Shown one piece after another: positions 48,356 to 61,620 of a stretch of DNA of 64,000 nucleotides. This DNA is from Aquila chrysaetos chrysaetos (taxonomy: Eukaryota > Chordata > Aves > Accipitriformes > Accipitridae), in assembly GCF_900496995.4 (NCBI RefSeq), contig NC_044009.1, forward strand, positions 37,533,505 to 37,597,504. Direction: 5' to 3'. A model generated the notes under the pieces. That model saw only the letters and a list, made by a program, of their open reading frames with translations. It did no database searches and was not told the origin of the DNA. Position numbers and translations under genes: made by a program. How positions within the stretch are numbered: position 1 is the stretch's first letter; the number at the start of each line of letters is the position of its first letter.

Positions 48356-48368
48356 AGGTGAAGGGTCA
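48356..48368 (+). promoter_or_regulatory. DR1-type nuclear receptor half-site pair
   Basis: AGGTGA, one-base spacer A, GGGTCA: two direct half-sites with one deviation from AGGTCA in the first. DR1 elements bind HNF4, COUP-TF or RXR heterodimers. It lies about 735 bp before the BIN1 ATG. Chance occurrence is possible. Confidence 0.3.
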
Positions 48369-48751
48369 CCTGGGTCCCATAATAGGTTGGTATATTAAAG
48401 GGTGAAATCTTCTGAAATTTCAGCTCGCTTTTTAAAATCAGGGTTTTGATTGACTTACAGATACCCTTCCCCCCGCCAAGAATGTGAATTTCTCACTTTG
48501 TGTTTGTAAAGACCCAGGAATAATTTGAAGAGTACCTTTGTTGTATAAACTTAAGAGTACGGACAATCGGTGATAGCAATTAGTAGTACAAATCTCTTAA
48601 AACACGAAAGAATGCTATTTTGCTGCAGGATGAAAGACCTCTAAGTAATGTTCCTCATTCAGCTGTTTTTTTAGCGTGTGGAAGGCACAGCTCCTTTTCA
48701 CCGGGAGGCTCCTGGGTGTCTCTCCCTCCAACCCACGCTTCCCAGCTTCCT

Positions 48752-48830
48752 CCACCTCGCCCGGCTCCTCTGGGCTAGGCTGCGGCGGGGGACCCGCCGC
48801 AGCCTAGCCCAGAGGAGCCGGGCGAGGTGG
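48752..48830. repeat. Perfect 38-bp-arm inverted repeat (hairpin), 3-nt loop
   Basis: The left arm 48,752-48,789 and right arm 48,793-48,830 are exact reverse complements (checked base by base), with loop GGA at 48,790-48,792. Both arms are GC-rich; the left starts CCACCTCGCC and ends GCGGCGGG. Pairing stops at both outer edges. It lies about 270 bp before the BIN1 start codon. Confidence 0.95.
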
Positions 48831-48847
48831 GAGAAATTTGGCAAACA

Positions 48848-48867
48848 CCCCCCCCCCCCCCCCCCCC
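48848..48867. repeat. Poly-C run, 20 bp
   Basis: Uninterrupted C20, 17 bp after the right arm of the BIN1 promoter hairpin. Confidence 0.85.
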
Positions 48868-48934
48868 AAACAGCATCGTAGACGAGATGCCCAACTGTGC
48901 CGCCGCTGCTGCCCCCTCCCGGGGCGACGCGCGG

Positions 48935-49375
<441 letters not shown>

Positions 49376-52300
49376 TAGGGCCCCTTTGCATCCTGAGAAT
49401 GCAAAATATCGCTGATGCGAGCTGTAAGGGTTTACCATCCGTCTGCACGCTCAGGATAAGCAGAAAGATGGCATCGCATTCAGCTGGGAGAGGGGAGGGA
49501 GGCACTTTTTTTTTTTTTAAATATGTAGATGCTTATTGTTTCAGCAGGAGAAGACCTTTCTATGGTATTTAGGTTGTGCTTTATGCGACAATTTCAAGAG
49601 CCGTACTGTGTTTTGCGGTAGCGCTAAATACGTAACCTCAAAGGCGGTGAGGAAGAGGAGATAGGTACTTGCTTCCTTATCTCCTAACAGCATAGCATGA
49701 TAGCTGCTACTTGCTTTACTGACCTTGAGCTCCAGATTTTGAAATGGGGGTAAAGCAAAAGCCATACGGTCTTTAAAGATTGTGCCGATGACTGCTGAGA
49801 GAGGGGTGGTTTTTGAATCCCGGGAGCCCTTTTGCTGCTCTCCACCCAACCCTGTGCCAGCAAAAGGTGCCAGGAATATGCAATGGATACTTTTCGTGTT
49901 CATCTCTCTGGCATGCTGCATCTGATGCCAGCTGCCTGCTCTGTGTAGGGATTATCGGACATTTTACGCAGGGACATTGATCAGCTGCTTTTTATCTCAG
50001 GCACGCTCGTCTTGGTTTTCAGTGATTTGCTGTGAGATGACATTGACTGAATAAGGACTGGTGCATCTTCGAAGGAGGGAGGGTGAACAGATCTGCCCAC
50101 TGCTGCTCTTGTTCCCTGGGAGTTATCTTTAGCAGCTAGATTTAATCTAGGAGGTTTGGGATTGGATGCAGTGCTGGCCTGAGCCTTGTACCAATCGCCG
50201 GCACCGTTACAAAACGCTGCTGGGTCAGAAAGGCAACCCAAACCTGTTGGGCCTAATGTTGCACGTGCTGCTTCCACGAGTTTAAGATCACTTACTGAGA
50301 CTAGAAGCGTGATTTGTACTTGCCTGACTGCTTGGAAAAAAACCCAAGTGAATAGCAGATCCAGTATGGAACTGGCTGCAGCAACAAGGTCCCGGCTTCG
50401 CTCCGTACATGAGAGCGAGCATGGCCCCATCTGTGGTTTTTCCCCTTACTGCGGTTTCAGGAGTGGACAGGGCAGGGAATCTGTCTCCTGGTATCTGGCC
50501 CACCCTGAACTCATCATAGATGCTAAATTCATTCCGTGTTAGCCACCAGATGGCAAGCATATTTTTAGTTAGTATTAAGGTAGGTGGTAAAGGCTGAGCT
50601 CCTTGGCCTGCTGATGAAGTTATTGTATTTATCGGTGCAGCCTGGTGCCAAGTGTGGCCTGCCAGGCCCTTCCCTGAGGGCTTCTTATCTGAACGCATGC
50701 AGGTTCTTTTCCTAGGGAGAGTTTTCCACAAATTCCTCTCAACTGGAGATCCAGTTCACTTCCTTGCTTATTCCCTGGTGGGTATTGGGGGCGTGGGAAT
50801 GATGACAACAATAATAATCAAGAGTTTAGCCTCATATTGCAGGTGATTTGCACAATCTGAAATAAGTTGTTTGTCTCTCTACACAGAAAAAGCACAGATC
50901 GTTTCCCTCTAAGGAGAAAAGGAAAACAAAACCCGGAGCACTTGTTTAATAAGTTAACATAAATTCTAGGCCCTTCAGCTGTTTTCATCTGAAAGCAAAC
51001 AAAATAACTTTGCTCTCTGGGCTCTCAAAAAGGAAAAAAAATGGCATTGCTTTCTTCATCATCTGACTTGCCCCTTCATACTGCTGCAGCTTCATCTCTA
51101 ACAATTCTTCTTTTGTGGAGTGTTAGGTATTTTAAACTTGTCTCTAAGGGTAAATGTCCACTGAAGCAAACATGTGAATGTTAACTTTCAGCTGGTGAGG
51201 AAAGACACAGCTGAATAAAAAGTGATGAGGAAGGCACCACAGGTTATGACACTATATTGGTGTTAGTCTTGTGGTATTTAAACTGTGATACTATGTTTAG
51301 CAGGAAGGGTAAACCACATGCCTGGAGATAAGGACCAGGTGTTTAAAAAACAATAATAAAAAAAAGAGCAAGCAGGAGTGTGCAAGGGTACATCTGGGTA
51401 TACAACAGACCAAGCTCTTAAAAATGTATTAGATTTTTGTGAAGGGATGTTGACTGGTGTCGAACTTTCCTTTTTGAGGCTTAAACAAGCTGACAGTGTT
51501 CCTTTTACGTATCTTCCTTCGATTTGAATCTAGGATAAAAATTCTTCCCTTCAGAGTCATATCTCCCTCCCAACTTGAGCCCTGAGGCTTTGACTTCAGC
51601 AGTTTCCTTCATGGTGAATTTAAGCCTTATGTTAAGTAAAGAATGATGTCTTTTTGTTCAATGCAGAATTCACACTGAAACCCTGTACACATCCTTTTTT
51701 CCCTTCTGAGATGGCTATTATGTAAAGTATGTAAGATATTCCTTCAAAAGTACTGTTTGTTTTAAGCCTTTCAGCAAAACTATTGGCTATTTTTGGAAGA
51801 TGCTTTCTCAATTCCACAGGAAATGTGGGGCAGAATGGTTGACTATGCTGTTTGCAAATGGGCTGTGCACCCTTTTAACCTCTCTTTCTGTTCAAAGGTA
51901 GCCTCAAGTACAACACTTGGCAATAATTTGCCCATTGTCCAGTGAAATGTATTCAAGTAAGTTGATGCCTCTGTCCAGAGGAACTGACCTAGCAGAAAGG
52001 ACCCATGCAACCATTGCTTAGTCAATATATCATCCTTTGCAACTAACAATTAGGAGATTTAGGCTGGAAGTCAATTAGCTGAAGGATTTTCAGACCGAGA
52101 CATTGAGCTCTGAACCTTTCATAATTCTAAACTTCTTAAAATGGAGTAAAATTGTAATGCCTCCAATGTCATGGTGTCTTGGAGAGTTTGCAAGCTCTTT
52201 TAACTGCCAATAAGGATTTGAAGTGTTTTTTTCTTTGTCTGTAATCCATCATCTTGGTTAAAGTTTGTTTCTGCTATGTGATCAATTTTTGTCTTATACT

Positions 52301-53653
52301 TTTGAAACTTTTAAAAACCTCTGCAATTTCCACAATTCTCATTTTTCTCAAAGAGTGTCCTGTTTCTGGATGTGTCAGTCTGCACATGCACAAACATTTC
52401 TGCTTTGAACAAAATAAAACAGCATCTTGGTGACTTGATGCAATCCTGGTGCAAGGGTAACTCCTCTGCAAGGTTCCAGGAAGGGGGTTGAGCTTGGGGA
52501 GCAAATGGATTGGGGTTTTGTTGCTTGGCTGGCAGTGAGGGTCCTTGTCACAGGATCAAGCTCTTTGCTTTCCTCCAGCAGGTTAGGCAGAGATTCGGGG
52601 TGGAGGGATGATACTGGCTGTGCGGGCACTGACTGGCGATTTAAATTGCATACAGATTAATAGGCATGTCTGAGGAGATGAATTGTAAAGTTGACATTGG
52701 AAAGGGAGTTTTTTTGTCAGGAGCTTTTTTGCATGGAGAAGAGTAGAAACGGATGAACTTATTTTTCCCTTTCTAGACTTAGACTGAGAGTGGGAAGTTC
52801 CTATCCTATAGGAGTGGTGATCTCTTGCTCTCTTTTCATTACAAAGCTGGGCAAAACGAGGAGTCTGTGTTCCATGACATGAATAGGCTGTCATATTTTT
52901 TTCATGTTTTTACTCTGATGCACCAACAAACCAAGGCATCCCCTTTTCTCCCTCTCTGTCCCTAACCAAAGGGGAAGGCTTTGTTCTAGGACCTGGCAAA
53001 GTTTAGTTTGGACATCCCAACTCCCTTGCATTAGGGGGTATCATTTAGGTCGTAGAGTCTGCCACTGACTTTCCATGTTGCCATGAGGTGTCCCTTCTGC
53101 TTTCTGTTCTTGGCTTTCTTTTTTTCACACCGATGTTTACCCACATCTATATTTGCAAAGTTTCCCTGATTAAACCTTCTGTCAGAGCAAAGTTCTGCTC
53201 TCCTGTGGCTGCACAGTCCAAGGAGGCTAGGCAGTAGTCCTGGTTTCACAGGGCTAGTGTGACCACAGTTGTTGGTAGCCAGGCTTGCTGATGCTTATTG
53301 CCTGCCTGCTACAGTGCAAAAAAAGATTTATATGCTAGTAAACCAAAGGAAGGAATTTGCAGCCCAGCAAGGAGAAATAACCAAGGACACTGGCCCTGAA
53401 AAGGAAGGCGGAGGATTGCTTTTGGCAAGCCTCTGTGGCATGATGTCTCAATGCTTTTTCCAATTGATTTGTCTCACGTAACAGTTGTAGTAGCACAGAC
53501 TGTGTCCAGAAAGGATCTTTTCCTTTCCCAGAACCTTAGGTTTTGTTTCTTTCCCCTTGTAATCCTTTGCTGGATGTGAGGAGGTTGTGATTTGGGTGGA
53601 AAGGGGTTTGCAGGAGGTGTGTCTTGCATTTTGAGTTTGCCCTGACAAGACTT

Positions 53654-53669
53654 CCCCCCCCCCCCCCCC
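53654..53669. repeat. Poly-C run, 16 bp
   Basis: Uninterrupted C16 in BIN1 intron 1. Confidence 0.85.
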
Positions 53670-56600
53670 ACATGTGCCAATAGGTGGGGCATGGCATGTT
53701 AAAACACCTAGAATGAAATCTCAGCCCCATTGAAGCAGGTGGGAGTCTATACCAATAAGCAGCACCTAGGAACCTTAAACAAATTTAAATAGAGCTGTCT
53801 TCAGGATTTGGCTGTTAGAGGCTGCCTGATCTGTAGAACCTCTGCAGGTGGGGAGGGAGGCTTTACATAAAAAATGGTAGATGCAGAAAGCTCTGCTATT
53901 GAGAAGTAAGTATCACATCTACCTACTTGGGAGAAGTTCCATACCGGTTTTCCTTCGGGATCCTTCTGTCTCTTCAAAGCTTCCATGGTTTTTGCTTGTC
54001 TTTGCATAGGGTAGGATGGTTTGGTGGCAAACTGCCTTGTTGTGCCAGTGAAGTACAAATAGCCTGAAGAGCTACAAGAGTTGCTGTCTTGCTGATGTGG
54101 CAGGAACCTTTCTTTTTTTTTCCTGGAGGACTCCCCAGATGACAAGTAAAGGGCTTTTTACTTTGTATCTGTTAGCTTGCTTTCTCAAGAATGCATGGCT
54201 TAGATGACAGGTAGAGTCTCAAAGGTACTTTCTGCCTAAAGGTTGCTGGAAACCAGGCACTGGATAGAGGATAGAGATCTGAATTAATGCCCCTAACGTA
54301 CAGATGATTCCAGTATGAGCTCAGACTGTATTGCTGGGTATCAGATAATCTGCATGGGGCAGGGAGGAGGTGAAATAGGAAACCAGGCTCCACATGGTTC
54401 CTTGCCCATGGAATGGTTTGATTGGCAGGGTGCTTACAGTGCCCTGCTGAAGGTGCCCCTCTGGGTATTGGCAACAGATTTCTTTTAAGCAGCAGAATCT
54501 CACAGATGGATGAATTTTCTGACTGGAGAAGGCTCAGCCCTATTCCTGGTCACTTTATCTTCCCTGTAAGTTCTAGTCTTACAGCCAGTCCTCTTCATTG
54601 CAGTTCTTGTGAGATCAGGTTCATAAAGTAGGATCTGGAAGATCTCTTGTCATTGAAGACTTTTGGTGAGGCTCTAGGCAGAATGGAGTTAGTGTTACAG
54701 AACTCATCTGTCCGGGGAGGGGGGCCATCAAACTTTTCTGTCCTCTCCCTCCATCATGCATGCTGATTGATAAGCAAGGTTTTGTGCTTCCAGGCACAAA
54801 CGTTTTTTGCAACATCACGAATGATCTTGGCATGTGACTAGCAAATGACATGGCTGGTGGCCAAGCCATTGAGGAAAGCTGTGTGCAGCCTGAAGTGTTC
54901 AGCATCTGGCTGCACTGGGGTCTTCAGGAATAATGCAAGTTTTCCTTTGTTCCTGGCTCTTTGGACAGACAGACAAGACCCTGTTGCTTGAGACCAAATG
55001 TGTCATAAAGTTCTGGTTCTAGAAACTTTTGGAGTGACAAGAGGGTAGCTTAGGTTGACAGGTATTAAAAGTGGCTATTTTTTTCCGCTGTTGTGATGGT
55101 GACCGGACACCTGAGCTGCCCGCTATGCGAGTTCTGCAGCTTCAAAAGGATCATCTTACAGTCCTGGCTGTCCACCTGTAAATGCAGGGATCAGACTGTC
55201 TTCCCAGAAGTGCTGTACTGGCAACTTGATGTTGTCATGAAGATAGACTCAGTTTGTCCAAGCAGAACAGACTTGCAGCCCTGTCTTCTTCAACTGGCCA
55301 CAGCACAGCTCAGCTGCCTAAGTAGGCCAGGAGACTGTGCATTCTCCAATCCATGTTCTCATGAGGTGAGAACAAATATTAAAATATGAATAAAGCCTCG
55401 CTGGAGAGCAGCTGGCAGGTGGAATAGTGCATTAAGGTCCGTTTTGACATCAGCCTGTGTTTTAGCCTTCTGTTGAGGGACTGTATATTTGCTTTTCTCC
55501 AGCAACTGCAATATTGAATGCACGAGTGCCAGCAAACCTGTACCATTCTGGCATACTGCTGAGGTAAAAGGGGACATCTCTCACAGGAAGGGGTTGGAAG
55601 AGAGAAGAAAGTCATTTACATTGTCTTGCTAGTTAAAATAAATTTTAAATATGGTATTGACTGTTTAATACTGTGAGAATAGGAGCAAGGAACTTCTGCA
55701 GATTTGCCTGAACTATTTGCAGTGCTGCAACGGATGAATAAATCTTGGCAGGTGTTTTTTCAGCAGGTGCATGCAAGTGACTGATGGACCTCAGACAGTT
55801 CAGGTTTCCCTTGGAACATTTCCTGGCTTTGCTAGCCTCTGAAGCTGCTTGATCTTCACAAAGCTGGCAAGTACTGCAGGGTAGGTTCCATCCACATTCC
55901 CGGAGAAAAATTGGAAATACAGTTATTAGCAGAAAATAGGATTAATGAATTTTTTTTGTTTTAGGTTACATTTTCATTATGCCAACTTGCTTGCATAGTT
56001 TTGTTTCTTAGCTGCTACTCAGAAAATACCTCTCTTTAGATTTGTAGTTCTGTGGTCTGAAGGAACAGCCCCGGTAGATGGGAATACAAACTCTCCAACC
56101 TGAATAGGTTGTACAGTTGTTTAATTAATTTTTTTCCTCCACTCTTTTTTCTAAGTTTCTCCTTGATTATGTTGGGAGCTTGTATTCAGGAAGGGTTTGG
56201 ACACTAGTTATATTTTGAGGAAGACGTGGAAGCCAGAGCTCAGGGCACTACACAGACCTAGACAGAGGTCTCACAGAATCACTATGAAGCAGCTTTATGA
56301 AATGAGGAATATGTACTGTGTTTGCTCAGATGACTGCAAGTACACATGTATGACATAGATTTTTCTATTATTTAGGCTGTGCTGGAGTAAAATTTGCTCA
56401 GACCTGTGGCTGGCAGGTTAAAGTTTTTGGCAGTCAGCATTTCCAGAGGGGTGCAGTTACGAGAGTCATAATGGCCAGTCAGTGTCGCGTTTCTTTTTGT
56501 CCCTTTCTTTAGAAGAAAGGAGAAGTCTGGGTGGCAGTTTGTTCTTAATATAGGCTGCCAGGCAGGATGGAGAGTGCAAACTTTACCACTAAGGAGGAAA

Positions 56601-59600
56601 GCAGTACTTAACAACAACTAATCCGTCTGTGAAAACCACAGGCCACGTTTAATCTCTTGATGATACACAGATATCAAAGTCCGAAGTACTGGCCTCTCTG
56701 CAAGGATTTGACGTGCAGATTCAGAAAGCTGGTAACCTGTTCTGAAATAATTTATTTTTTGGTAATTCTTCATTGATCATGTTTGGTTTGTCTTTTAAGT
56801 AGGTTTAGAACTTTTTGTTAAACTTGCTTTAAGAGCCATGCTAGTTTCTCAATTCTTTTCAAAGGTACCTTTTCAGGAGGGAGATTAGAAGTTGATATAG
56901 CTGAAGTACAAACATTTTTCACTGGGCAATTGTTAATACCCTGCTTTGAAACTGTATTAGACAGAACTGCAATGCTTGTTTGCCACCAGGGATGGAAAGG
57001 GAGCTTCAATGGTACAGTAACTACAGTGTTAGAAAACACAGCTAAAAGTGTTCATGCTTTTTGTTTTTTTTGCCTTTATGCTACGTGGCCTGATTGCACA
57101 TTTTATCAGGCCAGAAACAATAATGTGTGACTTATGTTCAAACTCAGCTGAGTTGGTTATTTGCAGAGTGAATTAGCAATTCTATCCCATTGGATTTATT
57201 TGGAATGGTGCCAGCGACAGATGTGAACATACACCGAATGAGGTATAAAGAGGTATATTTGAAGAAAATGTAGATCTCTGCATCTTTTTCCTTAAGAGAA
57301 ATGCTAGTCCCGTAGCTCTCTAGTACCCTTGTAGGTAATGCTACCCATTCCTGTAAATTATAGTAAGTCTTTTGATCCTACGGGCTCTGGGAGTCTTGAG
57401 TGTGGAAGGACCAACCTTATTTCCATTCCTACTTTCTCAGCCATTGTGGGGAAAAAAAAGGGCAAAAACTTGAGGGGGAAAAATAGTATATTTCAAAAAT
57501 GCAGGGAATTCCTTTCCTGTAATTTGAATGTTTAGCTCATTAATTTTGAATTTTCAGGCAGTCGAGCACTGTCTTGGGGAGATACTTTCTTCCCCCTCTG
57601 TCTGTGGGTGCAACATGATGCCTCTGGTCCAAATGTTGATTCTGGCACAAGAGACCAAAAAGGGGATTGAGTTACTGTGGCAGGGGACAGCATGTTTCAA
57701 AGGTTGCTTTGAAAATATATTTTGGAAGAATTCTGGTGGGAGGAATGTCAGGCTCTGGGAGAAATAGTAGTCATGAAAAGTTTAAATCCGTTCAGAAGGA
57801 GAAATACACTTGGGATTCTGCATTGAAACACTCCTTAAGGTATAGGTTTCTCAGTGGAGGAATGAAATGACTATTCTCGGTATTGAACTGACTTCTACAG
57901 TAGGAGAATACTAGGGATTTTTCTCTTTTTTGTCTGGTTAGACTGAACAGTCATTGCAAAAGGCCAAGCCTAGCTGTGTGTTAATAAACTTGAGCCATTC
58001 AAAGAATGTACCCACTCTGATAATGTTTCCCTCGTCATGCATACAGACAGTATGATTATTTGTTAGTATCTGCAGTGTGATTGTATTTCTAGATTACCAA
58101 AAAAGCCCATTCCCTATCCTGAAACAATTCCAATGTAAATACTGGACAGTCTCAGTTCATTAAGATACTTCTGGTTTGTTTCACTAAAATTCTGTATTCC
58201 AGAAAACTTAAAAGGGTTTTCAGATATTTTTGCAGAGGTTTAGTAGGGTTGGTTTTGTAGGTAAGGGTGCAGGGCTGGTTTTGTACAGCAAAATTTTTAT
58301 GAAATACATCAGCTGAAGAAACTGGAAAAAGAGATTGGCTTGCTTTGGAGAGGAAGAGCAGCTGTATGTGCAGGGCTGGGAGAGGAGGGTTTGGAGCCTG
58401 ACTGTGGTGTAGTGGTGGTGGTGGGGGTCAGAGAAAGTCAGAGGGGTGATGTGATCACTCGATCATAGTGCCCTGTAGTGGTACACTACATCCATTTCCT
58501 CATGGTCTGGGACTTGTCAGTGAATCAGTATCCGAGCCAGTTGCTAGACTAGAACTTTTTACCAAGCTGGAGGCTTTTGCTCTCCTTATTCCCTGACCCT
58601 TGGCGAACATAAATAGTTCGGGGAGGAAGTGTACATTTTCAGGGCTGGATGTCCTTACAATGAGGCTGTGGGAATATTAGGTGAAAAGAGCTGTGTTGCT
58701 CTGCTGGAGGAAGGTGATCGACTTAGAGCTAGGGTGTTTTTAGCTGGAATGTCTTCTAAGCTGTCAATCCCATGTCTCCAGTTGAGGCCTTAATTTTTGA
58801 GGAGGCTCTTTGGGGAGTGCATTGTGGTGCTTTTCCTCTCCAAAGACAGGGTGGCCCAGATTCTCAGCAAGTACTCTGGCAAAAAAGCTGGTGAGCTTAC
58901 ATCCATTCAAAGCAGGAGAACTTGCCCTATCAAGCCCAGTTCTCAAATCTGCTGTTACTCATCCTTCAGCTGTTCTGAAGTAGAAGCAGTCCTCTCAGGT
59001 GGAAAGGAAGAAGAGCTGTTCAAAAGCTGCTTGGGGAGAGCCAACAAGAGCTGATCATCTGTGTTGCTCCCTCTTTGATGGGAAAAGCCACACTGTAACC
59101 CAACCTGGCAGTGGAGGGCACCGTTCCTAAATCTTTCCCCCATGTCTGATCTCTTGCAACTAGTGCCTTCTGGCTCTGGGAGTCCCAACAGCTGATCCAA
59201 ATGTCTGTGTCTTTTCCCTTTGCCCCACCATGCATGTTACTTGTCCAGCTCTGTCCTGCATTTGAGAAACTCCCATTCTTGTTCAGCAAGGTGGTCATGA
59301 ACCCATACAGGAGCTTTCCTAGCCTCTTAAGGGCTCTGCATCCAGCCTGTCCTTTCCAGAGTCCCCCTCTCACGTCGTTCTGCCTTATAAGACCTCCTCT
59401 GCCCCTATCCCCCCTTCCTAGCACACACCTGCTCCTTTATCTCTTTCTCCAGCTCCGGCATAGCCCCAGATGCCTTTTATGTTTTGACCCGATTTGGTTC
59501 CTTCATTTTGCATTAGGGCCTGCGTAAAAATAAAAATACTTCTTGCAAATGTATCAGCATATAAAATGAGTGTTGCAGAGGAGGAGGTGGAGGACTTGAG

Positions 59601-61577
59601 AAGGGGGATTTGTACAAACAGCACTATTTATGCTATCTATTCTTCTTACTAGTGTTACTGTTGGCTATAGATAGGGTTTAATTAAGCTATGTTAAATGCC
59701 TACCCAAGTAATAGACATTGATGTTGCTGAAGTACTGTTGCCTGGAATGTCACATTGATGCCAGCTGAATAAGTGATGCCATTTGGCCTTATTAACTACA
59801 GAGCTATGATGTAGCTACTATCCAGCTCCACAGTTGTGCCTACTTTTTTTTGTCTCTGATTTGGTGTCTGTTTAAGACTGGGACAGACAAAAGGTAGGGT
59901 GGAAATTTACCTGCTTTCTTGGAGACTGTTTGACATTTCCTGCTTCTTTATTTTCAGGGTATTGGTAGATACATATTCTCCCCAGTCTCTGGTTTGCTGA
60001 AAAGCAGGGACTCTGGGGAATTCAGTGTTTTTTACCCGCCTGCTTTGAATAAGAGCAAACCAAGTGGAAAAAAATTGCCCAGAAAGTTATGTATTAGGCA
60101 CACAACCGCATATGGCCAAGATGGCTTGGTTGCACAAGCACACCTAACAGCTGTGTGTTCAGTGGTCTGTCTCTTGGGCGGTGATGTGGTAGACGTGCAG
60201 CTTGTGCACCCCAGACTCAACAAACCAGGGCTGACTGGTCAAGATGACCATAATGGAGCCTATGTGTCTTCTGGTGAAGCTGTGAGTTTTCAGCACCTCT
60301 GGTATCAGGCAACCTGCTTAAGGTGTCAAGGTTGAAGCATTCAAAGTCTGAAAACTCTCGCTTAAGCTCTTAAGATTCTTAATCTCTCACACTTCTCAAG
60401 GTAGGTGCCTGCTTCTGGCTCTGGGTTTGTTCTGGTGGAAGAAGTCACCACTTCTGAATGGTTATCCCACTGCCCTGTTTCCTACTCTGTGCACCTGCCG
60501 CTGGAGCACTTTGTGTGAGTCTCCATCTGCTCGCCTGTAGATAAAATCTTGTCTTCGTCAGACCAACAGTTTGAACTGACCTAGCTACTCCCACTGGGGC
60601 AACAGTTTCACATCACTTTTAAACCACATCTACCACTGAGATGTGTCATCTTCAGCTGCTCCTTTTCTCCTCCTTTCTGCATGTTGCTGCTCCGTTACCA
60701 TCCCTCTGGTTGTGCTGCATTACCTGTTTTTCTTTCAAGCCTCTTCTCACAAATAGGTGCATTTGATAGTAAGTTCTGGATGGGGGAACTAGACAGGCAG
60801 CAACAAGTACAGGTACAAGGGAAAGAATAGCAATCCAGGGTGCTCAAGAGAGGATCTGCCCTTAGGTGAGGGCAAAGTGGAAGTAAGCCCAAGTTTGACC
60901 CGGTGCAGGTACGCCTGAATCAAGCAGGACCATGGGGCAGTGGGGTGGTACCTGAGCCTGGGCTGTTGGCCTTTCTCGCAGCTCAGCTCGACTAGACCTA
61001 TAGCTAGCACCTGACTTCCTAATTTTACATTCTCTTTCCCTTATATTCTGACCCTCTGAAACCCCTGACTGAAGGATATAAAATAGATGATGAAAAAATT
61101 GAAAATAAAATCTAAATGGCACTTGCCAGGGCTTGTTTTTATTCTCAGGAGCTTGGGTGGTAAAAGAGCAGGACATTTCCATGTCCTTCGTAAGGATAAA
61201 TAGGGGACTGAAGAGTAAAGGGTAGGAGAGGGAGACATCTATGCTTTCTTTTTAACTGCTAAAATCTGTCAAGCAAATGAAGAGATAAATAAATAAAACC
61301 CAATATGTTTTCGTAATAAACTTTCATAAAGCAAGGCAAGATCAAGCATTTATAGAAGGGGAAAAAAAAAGTCCACGAAACAACACGGTGAGTTAGACCT
61401 GGAGGGAAGATGATGTATCAGTCGAATGTTTGGGGGTTGGTGAGGTGTTAGGAAGATAGATATATCCGAGGAAGAAAAAAAAGCAAGAAATAATTCTTGT
61501 TTCACTTTCCTGTATACTGCTGGTTATAGCCGAGAACCAACCCTTGAATTTATGCTAGGGTACAAGCTTAGTGCATG

Positions 61578-61620
61578 GGTTGTACCTATCATACAGGGCA
61601 GGTTGGTACCTATCGTACAG
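61578..61620. repeat. Imperfect ~20-bp tandem duplication
   Basis: GGTTGTACCTATCATACAG (61,578-61,596) and GGTTGGTACCTATCGTACAG (61,601-61,620) differ by one inserted G and one substitution. A small local duplication. Confidence 0.75.

Larger units (their letters stand above)
33216..48640. other. CYP27C1-BIN1 intergenic region
   Basis: About 15.4 kb of mostly AT-rich sequence without a supported gene. It holds simple repeats (A17 at 34,251-34,267; T22 at 39,619-39,640), a possible ancient repeat near 35.6 kb, a palindrome with paired E-boxes (45,591-45,614), a duplicated 13-mer (43,132-43,160) and a DR1-like site (48,356-48,368). Open frames here are short and show no recognisable domains. 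Confidence 0.6.

Noticed and set aside
49981..50731. Minus-strand open frames of 147-149 codons in BIN1 intron 1
   Set aside because: No similarity to any family I know, and overlapping frames compete. A gene could not be supported without transcript evidence.
52040..52090. GGAGATTTAGGCTGGAAGTC-like string resembling a CR1 3' block
   Set aside because: The match is a single short string with no colinear flanking blocks, unlike the four accepted CR1 fragments.
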